Below, piece after piece: positions 55,969 to 64,000 of a DNA stretch of 64,000 bases. Made by a program: the position numbers and the translations under genes. Each line of letters starts with the position of its first letter. The stretch's first letter is position 1. Source of the stretch: Afipia sp. (GTDB lineage: Bacteria; Pseudomonadota; Alphaproteobacteria; Rhizobiales; Xanthobacteraceae); contig JAFKER010000009.1 of the NCBI GenBank assembly GCA_017308595.1, positions 124,001 to 188,000 of the forward strand, given 5' to 3'. The notes beneath the pieces were generated by a model, which saw only the letters and a list, made by a program, of their open reading frames with translations, did not search any database and was not told the DNA's origin.

Positions 55969-56631
55969 ATGTCCTTTCAACGAGCGATGGTTGTTCTGCT
56001 GGCGGCGCTGGTTACCGGCGGCTTCGCCGGTGCTGCAGCCGCCCAGACCGCACAGCCCAAATCCCAGCCTGCGAAAACCCAGCCGTCCAAGGCCGCCAAG
56101 CCTGCGGCGAAAGCAGCGCCTGCAAAGTCCTCGAAAGCCGCGGCACCCGCCAAGCCGCCGGCCCCTGCGGCTGCGGGAAATGCTGAACCGTCGTTGATCG
56201 GTCAGTTCGGAACATGGGGCGCCTATACCGCGACACCGAACGGTAAGAAGGTCTGCTTCGCACTCGCCAAGCCGTCGTCGTCGAAGACCAATCCGCCGAA
56301 CCGTCCGCGCGATCCGTCTTACGCCTTCATCTCGACCCGGCCCGGCGAGAAGGTGACCAACGAAGTGTCGATCATGATCGGCTATGCGGTGAAACCCGGC
56401 TCCGAAGGCTCGGTTGAAATCGCAGGGTCGCGTTTCGCGATGTACTCGCAGGGCGATGGGCTCTGGATCAAGAATGCCGCCGAGGAAGACCGGCTGGTGG
56501 ACGCGCTGCGCAAGGGCGCGGATGCCGTGGTGAAGGGTACGTCGGCCAAAGGCACCGAAACCACGGACGTTTTCTCCCTCAAGGGTCTGTCGCAGGCGCT
56601 GGACCGGCTCGCCCAGGAATGCCGCCGGTAG
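55969..56631 (+). CDS. Invasion-associated locus B (IalB) family protein
   Basis: About 220 residues. The ATG at 55969 is shown; a TTG at 55963 sits at better spacing behind AAGGAA (55951-55956). The signal peptide is MVVLLAALVTGGFAGAAAAQ. A Lys/Ala/Pro-rich stretch (residues 25-75) precedes the IalB domain with FGTWGAYTATPNGKKVCFAL, YAFISTRPGEKVTNEVSIMI and LDRLAQECRR. The family was found as a Bartonella invasion protein, but it is widespread in non-pathogenic alphaproteobacteria and exported to the envelope. Confidence 0.9.
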   Translation: MSFQRAMVVLLAALVTGGFAGAAAAQTAQPKSQPAKTQPSKAAKPAAKAAPAKSSKAAAPAKPPAPAAAGNAEPSLIGQFGTWGAYTATPNGKKVCFALAKPSSSKTNPPNRPRDPSYAFISTRPGEKVTNEVSIMIGYAVKPGSEGSVEIAGSRFAMYSQGDGLWIKNAAEEDRLVDALRKGADAVVKGTSAKGTETTDVFSLKGLSQALDRLAQECRR

Positions 56632-56752
56632 TTCCGGCATACCGCAAAGACGGTCGCAATTGGCTGATATTGCCTCTATATAGCGGGGCACGGGACCCAA
56701 GGGTCCCGGTGGGCGCGGCCGTGTGCCGCCATTTCCCCGAGACATGTACGAT

Positions 56753-57964
56753 ATGACCATGACCGAAGCGCCAGGCATTTTGGAATCAGGCGTCCTCGAA
56801 AAAACTGCGCTTGAAACCTATGTGCCGCCGACGAAGCCCTCGCTGGTCGGACTGTCGCGCGCGGAATTGTCGGAGCGGCTTGGCTCCATCGGCGTGCCGG
56901 AAAAGCAGCGCAAGATGCGCGCGCAGCAGCTTTGGCACTGGATGTATGTGCGCGGCGCGCAGACCTTCGCCGACATGACCAATGTGTCGAAGGACATGCG
57001 TGCGGAGCTTGAGCAGCACTTCACCGTGGACCGGCCCGAAGTCGTGACCGAGCAGATTTCCAACGACGGCACCCGCAAGTGGCTGCTGCGTCTGCCGGGC
57101 GACGGTGTCGGCCGCGCGCATGAGGTCGAGTGCGTCTACATTCCCGAAACCGATCGCGGCACGCTCTGCGTGTCCTCGCAGGTCGGCTGTACCCTCAACT
57201 GCTCGTTCTGCCACACCGGCACGCAGCGTCTGGTGCGCAATCTCACCGCAGGCGAGATCGTCGGCCAGATCATGGTGGCGCGCGATCGCCTCAACGACTG
57301 GATCGATCGCGAGACGCCGAACGGCAACCGCCTTGTCACCAACATTGTGATGATGGGCATGGGCGAGCCGCTCTACAATTTCGACGCGGTGCGCGATGCG
57401 CTGCTGATCGTGTCGGACAATGAAGGCATCGGCATTTCCCGCCGCCGCATCACGCTCTCGACCTCGGGCGTGGTGCCGAACATCGCGCGTACCGGCGACG
57501 AGATCGGCGTGATGCTCGCAATCTCGCTCCATGCCGTGCGAGATGAATTGCGCAACGAACTGGTGCCGCTGAACCGGAAGTATCCGATCAAGGAATTGCT
57601 GGACGCCTGCCGCGCCTATCCCGGCTCGTCGAATTCGCGCCGCATCACGTTCGAATACGTGATGCTCAAGGGCGTCAACGATTCGCTCGATGATGCCCGA
57701 TTGCTGGTGAAGCTGCTCAAGGGCATTCCGGCCAAGATCAATCTCATTCCGTTCAATCCGTGGCCGGGCTCGAAGTATGAGTGTTCGGACTGGGATCAGA
57801 TCGAGAAGTTCTCGGAATACGTTTTCAATGCGGGTTATTCGTCGCCGGTGCGCACGCCGCGCGGCCGCGATATTCTGGCTGCTTGCGGGCAGTTGAAATC
57901 CGAAACCGAAAAACTCTCCGCGCGCGAGCGTCAGGCGCTGCGCGCCATGGCGATGACGGATTGA
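56753..57964 (+). CDS. rlmN: Dual-specificity 23S rRNA/tRNA (adenine-C2)-methyltransferase RlmN
   Basis: Radical-SAM enzyme that methylates A2503 of 23S rRNA and A37 of tRNAs; about 404 residues from 56753. The cluster motif CTLNCSFC has Cys146, Cys150 and Cys153, followed by [12 protein letters not shown] and [12 protein letters not shown]-terminal [16 protein letters not shown] precedes the second catalytic cysteine in AAC. Starts at 56744 and 56759 are also possible. In other bacteria loss lowers translational fidelity. Confidence 0.97.
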   Translation: MTMTEAPGILESGVLEKTALETYVPPTKPSLVGLSRAELSERLGSIGVPEKQRKMRAQQLWHWMYVRGAQTFADMTNVSKDMRAELEQHFTVDRPEVVTEQISNDGTRKWLLRLPGDGVGRAHEVECVYIPETDRGTLCVSSQVGCTLNCSFCHTGTQRLVRNLTAGEIVGQIMVARDRLNDWIDRETPNGNRLVTNIVMMGMGEPLYNFDAVRDALLIVSDNEGIGISRRRITLSTSGVVPNIARTGDEIGVMLAISLHAVRDELRNELVPLNRKYPIKELLDACRAYPGSSNSRRITFEYVMLKGVNDSLDDARLLVKLLKGIPAKINLIPFNPWPGSKYECSDWDQIEKFSEYVFNAGYSSPVRTPRGRDILAACGQLKSETEKLSARERQALRAMAMTD

Positions 57965-57989
57965 GGTGGGGATGGCGCAATCTCTCCGC

Positions 57990-58089
57990 CGTCATTCCGG
58001 GATGCGCCCGCAGGGTGCAGACCCGGAAACCAGCTTTGGAGACAGATGTGGATTCCGGGTTCGCCGTTGCACGGCGCCCCGGAATGACG
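57990..58089. repeat. Rhizobiales intergenic palindromic repeat, CGTCATTCCGGG type
   Basis: CGTCATTCCGGG (57990-58001) and CCCGGAATGACG (58078-58089) are exact inverted 12-mers at the ends of a 100-base element. Repeats of this form are abundant in Bradyrhizobium and Rhodopseudomonas intergenic regions. It occupies most of the gap between rlmN and the small membrane gene. Confidence 0.75.
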
Positions 58090-58136
58090 AAGTGAGCGAA
58101 TCCAAATCACCGCGAAAACAAAGGGTCTGATCCCCC

Positions 58137-58607
58137 ATGGCCGTCATCGGACGACTGTTCGCTGTCTTCTTCGGGTTCCTTGCGGCGTGCATCGTCGCCA
58201 GCATCGTGGTGCTGTGGGCGATCTTCTTTCCGGAGATGAGCGATATGTCGCTCGACATCGATCAGGGCGCCATCAACATGGTGCTCGGCTTCGGGTTCGT
58301 GCTGGTCAGCGGTTTCGCGCTTTTGCCCGCGCTGATCCTGGCGCTGGTGACCGAAGCGTTTTCGATCCGCCACATTCTCGCCTATGCGGTCATTGGCGGC
58401 GTTGCGGGGCTGTTCTGCTATCTCGGCTTCATTCCGTTCGACACCGTGAACATGACCTTCAACGGCATCGTGCGGCGGCATCTCGAAGTGATGGTCGGCG
58501 CGGGCATTCTCGGCGGCGTGGTCTACTGGATGATCGCAGGCCGCAATGCCGGTGCGTGGCGCACGTCGCCGCCCGCACCTCCGCCGATGCCGCCCCTGCC
58601 GCGCTGA
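58137..58607 (+). CDS. Hypothetical four-helix membrane protein
   Basis: 156 residues with about four membrane helices (FAVFFGFLAACIVASIVVLWAIFF, MVLGFGFVLVSGFALLPALILALV, IRHILAYAVIGGVAGLFCYLGF and LEVMVGAGILGGVVYWMIAG). The C-terminus is Pro-rich (PPAPPPMPPLPR) and cytoplasmic. I do not recognise a function; similar proteins lie between rlmN and argG in relatives. Confidence 0.8.
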   Translation: MAVIGRLFAVFFGFLAACIVASIVVLWAIFFPEMSDMSLDIDQGAINMVLGFGFVLVSGFALLPALILALVTEAFSIRHILAYAVIGGVAGLFCYLGFIPFDTVNMTFNGIVRRHLEVMVGAGILGGVVYWMIAGRNAGAWRTSPPAPPPMPPLPR

Positions 58608-58610
58608 AAG

Positions 58611-59210
58611 TTATTTCTTGGCCCAGCGCAGCGCCTGCTCAAGCCGGTCGTTGCCCCAGAACATTTCGCCGCTGGCGGTGGTGAAGGTCGGCGCTCCGAA
58701 AAATCCGCGCGTCTGAGCCTCCGCCGTGTTCTCGCGCAGCTCCGCCTTGATGTCCTCGGCCTGCGTGCCTGCGAAGGTGGCGTCCACCGGAACTTTCAGT
58801 TTTGTCAGGATGTCTGCGATCACCGTCTGTTCGGAGATCACGCGGTTCTCTGCATACTCGGTATGGAACACGGCACGGCAGAAATCCTCCCCCCAGCTGT
58901 CCTTCAGGCCAATCAGCGCGACGCGGCTTGCCAGCACCGCCGATTGCGGGAAGGCATCCGGCCAGCGGAAGCCGACGCCGATTTCCTCGGCGCTGCGCTG
59001 GACATCGCGGATCATGTGCTTGCCCTTGACGGGGAACAGGTTGAACGGCGAATCCGTCATGCCCTGTGCGGCGAAGATCGGGCCGAGCAGAAATGGCCGC
59101 CACCGCACTGTGACACCGGCGTCGTCCGCCAGCGGCGCGATCCGCATGGACGCCAGAAAAGAATAGACCGAAGCGAAGTCGAACCAGAAATCCAGAACGG
59201 GCTTTTGCAT
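58611..59210 (-). CDS. 2-Hydroxychromene-2-carboxylate isomerase/DsbA-family protein
   Basis: About 199 residues from the ATG at 59210. A thioredoxin-fold DsbA-like domain with LDFWFDFASVYSFLASMRI in place of a CxxC motif, WRPFLLGPIFAAQGM, SAVLASRVALIGL and FGAPTFTTASGEMFWGNDRL. The serine of the SVYSF segment takes the glutathione-contacting place typical of the kappa GST/HCCA isomerase group. It may act in aromatic degradation; no pathway genes are adjacent. It converges on the membrane gene. Confidence 0.92.
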   Translation of the reverse strand: MQKPVLDFWFDFASVYSFLASMRIAPLADDAGVTVRWRPFLLGPIFAAQGMTDSPFNLFPVKGKHMIRDVQRSAEEIGVGFRWPDAFPQSAVLASRVALIGLKDSWGEDFCRAVFHTEYAENRVISEQTVIADILTKLKVPVDATFAGTQAEDIKAELRENTAEAQTRGFFGAPTFTTASGEMFWGNDRLEQALRWAKK

Positions 59211-59338
59211 GATGGATTGGACACTCCGGCCTTGCCTGTGGTTTCGAGATGTTCTCAGCCTAGCACGGATCGGCAGGGGTGCCGGAATGCGGCGTGTGGC
59301 CACTTTTATTCCTCTGCCGGCTCGGCTAAACCCCCGCC

Positions 59339-60166
59339 ATGAACCGGACCGGACTCTACATTGCGCTCGCGCTGTCGGTGGTGATCGGATTGCTGTTCGG
59401 CCTTTATCCCGAGCTCGATCTCAAGGTCGCCGCTTTCTTCTATGACGCGGCCACCAAAACCTTTCCGCTGAAGTCGGTGACATGGGCGATGATTGCGCGC
59501 GACGGCGCGATGTGGGTGGCATGGGCCCTGGTCGCGCCGGCCATCATCGCGTTCGTGGTCAAACTGATCCGTCCGGTGAAGCCGCTGATGATGTCGGGCC
59601 GCGCGATGGTGTTCCTGATGGTTACCATGCTGCTGTCGGCGATCATCATCTCCAATGTGATCTTCAAGGGTCATTGGGGCCGTCCGCGCCCGGTGGTGGT
59701 GACGGAGTTCAACGGTCCGCTCGAATTCAAGGCGTGGTGGGATCCGCGCGGCGCGTGCCCGAAGAACTGTTCGTTCTTCTCCGGTGAAAGCGCCACGGCG
59801 TTCTGGACCTACGCGCCCGCTGCGCTGACGCCGCCGCAGTGGCGGCCCATCGCCTATGTCGCGGCCACCGCCTTCGGCCTTGCCACCGGCGGATTGCGAA
59901 TGGCGTTCGGCGGTCACTTTTTCACCGACGTGCTGTTTTCCGGGATCGCCTCGTTTCTCGTGATCTGGCTGGCCTATGCGTTGATCTATCGCTGGCCGTC
60001 GACACGGCTGACCGACTACGGCGTCGATGCATGGATGACGCGCCTTGCATGGCCTGGCTATCGCTGGCGGCAGAAGCTGCGCGGCAAGGATGTCGGCGAG
60101 ACCCCGCGTATCAGGCCGGGGACCGAGACCCCCGCGCAGGGCGCGGCATCCGTCCTGCGGCCCTAG
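59339..60166 (+). CDS. PAP2 superfamily phosphatase
   Basis: 275 residues with about six membrane helices. The acid phosphatase triad is present as KGHWGRPRP (motif 1), FFSGESATAF (motif 2, with Glu in place of the usual His of SGH) and RMAFGGHFFTDVLF (motif 3, His and Asp). This form is found in the lipid A/phospholipid phosphatase group of rhizobia. It may dephosphorylate membrane lipids or undecaprenyl pyrophosphate on the periplasmic face. argG follows 145 bases later on the same strand. Confidence 0.9.
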   Translation: MNRTGLYIALALSVVIGLLFGLYPELDLKVAAFFYDAATKTFPLKSVTWAMIARDGAMWVAWALVAPAIIAFVVKLIRPVKPLMMSGRAMVFLMVTMLLSAIIISNVIFKGHWGRPRPVVVTEFNGPLEFKAWWDPRGACPKNCSFFSGESATAFWTYAPAALTPPQWRPIAYVAATAFGLATGGLRMAFGGHFFTDVLFSGIASFLVIWLAYALIYRWPSTRLTDYGVDAWMTRLAWPGYRWRQKLRGKDVGETPRIRPGTETPAQGAASVLRP

Positions 60167-60227
60167 CAGACACGCCGGAAAAGGCCCCGATTGGCGGCCT
60201 TCCCATGGCCCGCCAATCTTTCTATAG

Positions 60228-61649
<1,422 letters not shown>

Positions 61650-61769
61650 GGGAAGGCGTTTCAGCCGACGCTCGAATGAGCAAGCCAGCTTTCCACGGGG
61701 ACGACATCGAGGGGAAGCGAGTGAATTGCTGGGACTCTTGCATCACGACGCTGCCGCGTCCCCTCCAAA

Positions 61770-61807
61770 CAAAAACGGCCGGGAAATTTTCCCGGCCGTT
61801 TTCTTTT
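61770..61807. terminator. Bidirectional rho-independent terminator
   Basis: AAAACGGCCGGGAAA and TTTCCCGGCCGTTTT form a perfect 15-bp stem with a one-base centre (61772-61802), with A-rich and T-rich flanks including CTTTTT. It lies between argG and the convergent OmpA-family gene. Confidence 0.93.
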
Positions 61808-61820
61808 TCATTCGCTTGCC

Positions 61821-63785
61821 TTAGCGCGGTGCGGCGTTGGCCTCGCCGCCATGGAGCAGCGGCGTGATGTTGCGCACCGTGACGCGGCGGTTGCGGCGTT
61901 CCGGCCCGTCGGTCGGAACCTTCAAGTACTGCTCGCCATAACCCTGTGACGTCAGGTTTTCGGCAGGCACGCCGAATTGCTGAGTCAGCAGCGTTGCAGC
62001 CGATTCCGCGCGGCGATCCGACAGCGACAGGTTGTCGACATCGCTGCCGACCGCGTCGGTGTGACCTTCGATCAGGAACACCGTCTGCGGATTGGCCTGG
62101 ATGGCGCGGTTGATGCCGTCCGCGATTACCTGCAGCTTCGCCGCCTGATCCGGCGGGATTTCCCACGAACCGGTTGCGAAGTTGATGGTGTCGAGGTCGA
62201 TCGACGGCATGCGCTGGCGCACCGACGGGCTGTAGCGGATTTCATCGAGCGTGTAGGGACGTTCGATGCGTTCCACCGGAGGCGCCATCAGCGTGTCGTA
62301 GATTACCTGCGGCGGTGCTTCTTCCGCTTCGACGATGTAGCGGTTCTGCGGAATGCGCAGGACCGGCGGCGGCAGCGACACGAAGTAACCGCCGATCGCA
62401 CCGGCAACCACGCCGGCGGCGAGGCCCGCGCCGAAGCCCGGGCCACGGCGGTTGTCGATGATCACCACTTCACGTCCATCCGGTCCGCGGCGGATGCGGC
62501 GCAGCAGGTTGCCGCGATCATCGTTGAGCGTGATGATCTGCGTGCCGTCGGGACGCACGATGATGGTGCGGCTGTCGTTGCCCTGACGGTCGACACGTAC
62601 ATCGCGTGCGCCGTAACGGAAGCGATCCACATCGTTGTGACGCACGAACGATTGCCCGTTCGGATCGCGCACAATCACGCGGCCGGGTTCGGTGATGATC
62701 GTGCGGCCGCCTTCGTTGCGCTCCTGGCGCTGGCCGCGGAAATCATCGAGCCGTCCGACCGGACGCATGCCGGGCTGCACCGGAATCGGTGTGGCCTGAA
62801 CCGCAGGTGCGGGCGGCAATGGTGCGGCGATCGGAGCGGTCGCCGGTGCAACGGGCGTACCCGCGGGAAGACCCGGAGGCGGCCCGCGGCGCTCGCCGCG
62901 ACGTCCATCCGGACCGGGCTGTCCGGGCGCCGGAGGCTGACCGGGAGCGGGAGGCGTCGTCGCATTCGGCGCAGCGCCGGGAGCTGCGGGAGCGGCAGCG
63001 CCCGGTGCGGCCGGCGGCGGAGCAGGAGGTGTCGCGCCCGGAGCCGGGGGCTGCTTCACGCCCGGCGGGAGCGGAGGCGTGCCGGGAGCTGCACCTGCTG
63101 GCGGTGGAGCGCCATTCGGACGCGGCGGTGTGACGTCGCGCACGCCCGGAGCAACCGGAGGTGCGTTCGGTGGACGCTGTGCAGGCGCTGCGCCCGGCGC
63201 AGGCGGTGTCGCGCCGCCCGACGGAGCAGGTGCTGCACCGGGAGGTGGAGGTGGCACTGGCCGTGCAGACGGCGGCGGCGGAGGTGCCGTGGCCGGAGCA
63301 GGAGGTGCTTTCGGGGCTGCGGCGGGAGGCGGCGGTGGCGCGTGCGGAGCCGCGCCCGGTGGTGGAGGTGCCTTGGGCGCAGCTGCGGGTGGCGGAAGCG
63401 GAGCCTTCGGTGCGGCGGCTGGCGGCGGTGGAGGAGGCGCAGCACGGGGTGCCGCCGGAGGCGGTGGCGGCGGTGCGGCCTTCGGAGGCGCGGGAGGTGG
63501 CGGAGGAGCTGCGCGCGGCGGTGCAGGCGGCGGCGGAGGCGCAGCGCGTGGCGGTGCCGGTGGTGGCGGCGGAGCGGCCCTCGGTGGAGCCGGTGGCGGC
63601 GCAGGCGCAGCTTTCGGAGGCGCGGGCGGAGCAGCTTTCGGCGGAGCCTTCGGCGCGTTCGGATCGGCAGGCGCCGCTTGCGCGACGACAAATGACGACA
63701 GCGCTTCGGCGTGAGCCGGCGCTTGCGTGAACTGAACGGCTGCAATCGCAGTCGTCGTCAGCAGAAGGAGTCGAATGTTCTTCAT
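61821..63785 (-). CDS. OmpA-family outer membrane protein with long Pro/Ala-rich region
   Basis: About 654 residues from the ATG at 63785, which has AGAGG before it. The signal peptide is MKNIRLLLLTTTAIAAVQF. Residues about 36-330 are almost only Pro and Ala with Arg/Lys/Gly, in tandem units close to PPRAAPPPPPA. A hydrophilic beta-rich middle (GRVIVRDPNGQSFVRHNDVD) and a short Gly-rich membrane segment (GAGLAAGVVAGAIGGYFVS) follow. The C-terminal OmpA domain (about residues 545-645) has FLIEGHTDAVGSDVDNLSLS and RRNRRVTV, the residues that bind peptidoglycan. It links outer membrane or periplasm to the wall. Confidence 0.92.
   Translation of the reverse strand: MKNIRLLLLTTTAIAAVQFTQAPAHAEALSSFVVAQAAPADPNAPKAPPKAAPPAPPKAAPAPPPAPPRAAPPPPPAPPRAAPPPPPAPPRAAPPPPPAPPKAAPPPPPPAAPRAAPPPPPPAAAPKAPLPPPAAAPKAPPPPGAAPHAPPPPPAAAPKAPPAPATAPPPPPSARPVPPPPPGAAPAPSGGATPPAPGAAPAQRPPNAPPVAPGVRDVTPPRPNGAPPPAGAAPGTPPLPPGVKQPPAPGATPPAPPPAAPGAAAPAAPGAAPNATTPPAPGQPPAPGQPGPDGRRGERRGPPPGLPAGTPVAPATAPIAAPLPPAPAVQATPIPVQPGMRPVGRLDDFRGQRQERNEGGRTIITEPGRVIVRDPNGQSFVRHNDVDRFRYGARDVRVDRQGNDSRTIIVRPDGTQIITLNDDRGNLLRRIRRGPDGREVVIIDNRRGPGFGAGLAAGVVAGAIGGYFVSLPPPVLRIPQNRYIVEAEEAPPQVIYDTLMAPPVERIERPYTLDEIRYSPSVRQRMPSIDLDTINFATGSWEIPPDQAAKLQVIADGINRAIQANPQTVFLIEGHTDAVGSDVDNLSLSDRRAESAATLLTQQFGVPAENLTSQGYGEQYLKVPTDGPERRNRRVTVRNITPLLHGGEANAAPR
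63470..63640 (-). repeat. Tandem 33-bp coding repeat (Pro/Ala units)
   Basis: Within the OmpA-family gene, about four to five tandem units of roughly 33 bases encode PPRAAPPPPPA. The units are degenerate at third positions (GGC/GGT/GGA on the plus strand) and give the dense GGCGG composition. Boundaries are approximate. Confidence 0.7.
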
Positions 63786-64000
63786 GAGGCCTCTGGGTGT
63801 GAAGAGAAGTAAAGCAGCAACCGCTGTCGCCCGTCGCATACGAACACAGATCAGTGGATAGTGATTAGGCGGTAATGTGGCGAAGATAAAAGGCGATGAA
63901 CTATTTCGATCATTCGCGCGAATCGGACCATCCAGAATGAATGCACGTTAAGATAACACGCGCAAAGCGGCCATCGTTCTCGCGTCATGAAAGCGTCATT
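63786..64000. other. Right window edge, upstream of the OmpA-family gene
   Basis: About 215 bases with no supported gene. It should hold the promoter of the OmpA-family gene; no clear -35/-10 pair was recognised. The sequence is more A+T-rich than the coding neighbours. Confidence 0.5.

Noticed and set aside
63400-63680. Possible CRISPR or satellite array
   Set aside because: The repetition is in-frame Pro/Ala coding sequence with no spacers of constant length.
61977-63695. Long open frame of 572 codons on the plus strand opposite the OmpA-family gene
   Set aside because: Low-complexity Arg/Gly-rich antisense of the Pro/Ala-coding strand; no start site, no domain, and a real gene on the other strand.

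Overview
The window looks like a chromosomal segment of a high-G+C alphaproteobacterium of the Nitrobacteraceae/Bradyrhizobiaceae (Bradyrhizobium, Rhodopseudomonas, Afipia/Oligotropha, Nitrobacter group). This rests on protein character and gene order: purH - heparinase II/III - rsmB, tsaD - gpsA, hemD - Mic60-like - hemY, an invasion-associated locus B protein, a DUF1674/SDHAF4 protein, and an intergenic inverted repeat starting CGTCATTCCGGG. Genus assignment is inference; no rRNA is present.

Layout. 1-3850 (minus): purH 5' end, a heparinase-like protein and rsmB. 4094-8022: SDHAF4-like protein, an anchored nuclease, an L,D-transpeptidase, a Tat-type kelch protein, a small protein behind a sigma-54-like promoter, and a Kazal-type inhibitor directly after acs. 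8031-12977: acs, an ETFB-type lysine methyltransferase, topoisomerase IB, an EVE protein and a second L,D-transpeptidase, the last two at the end of a tsaD-gpsA-ldt-EVE minus-strand cluster. 15182-18840: hemD, Mic60-like gene and hemY, then tRNA-Thr(CGT).

19035-24951 is the main accessory region. A catabolic module (Bug-type binding protein, GlcG/HbpS protein, fumarylacetoacetate hydrolase-family enzyme, divergent GntR regulator) plus a YHYH-domain protein lies between the intact tRNA-Thr and a 49-bp imperfect copy of its 3' half, the signature of a tRNA-targeting element that has lost its integrase. Two translationally coupled glycosyltransferases and a cytochrome P450 follow.

28793-32578 is a complete TRAP transporter operon (binding protein, small and large permease) with a strong stem-loop after the binding-protein gene. 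32669-38319 holds a class III nucleotidyl cyclase, a TerB-like protein, an SDR, a glutamine amidotransferase, an NTF2-like protein and an alpha/beta hydrolase-OsmC fusion; tRNA-Ala(CGC) follows. 38769-43006: YggT, DUF167, folD, an M20 peptidase, ppa and a GNAT enzyme. 43174-48552: secreted hydrolase, divergent SDR/LysR pair, flavin amine oxidase, divergent MarR/NTF2-like pair around a perfect 29-bp palindrome, and a small membrane protein.

48637-64000 is mostly housekeeping: typA, a two-hairpin intergenic element, a Crp-family regulator divergent from a receiver-only protein, a TAXI binding protein, phhB, a YkvA-like protein, a quinone oxidoreductase, the IalB-type protein, rlmN, a DsbA-family isomerase, a PAP2 phosphatase, argG and a proline-rich OmpA-family protein. 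No CRISPR array, insertion sequence, transposase, integrase or phage structural gene was seen.
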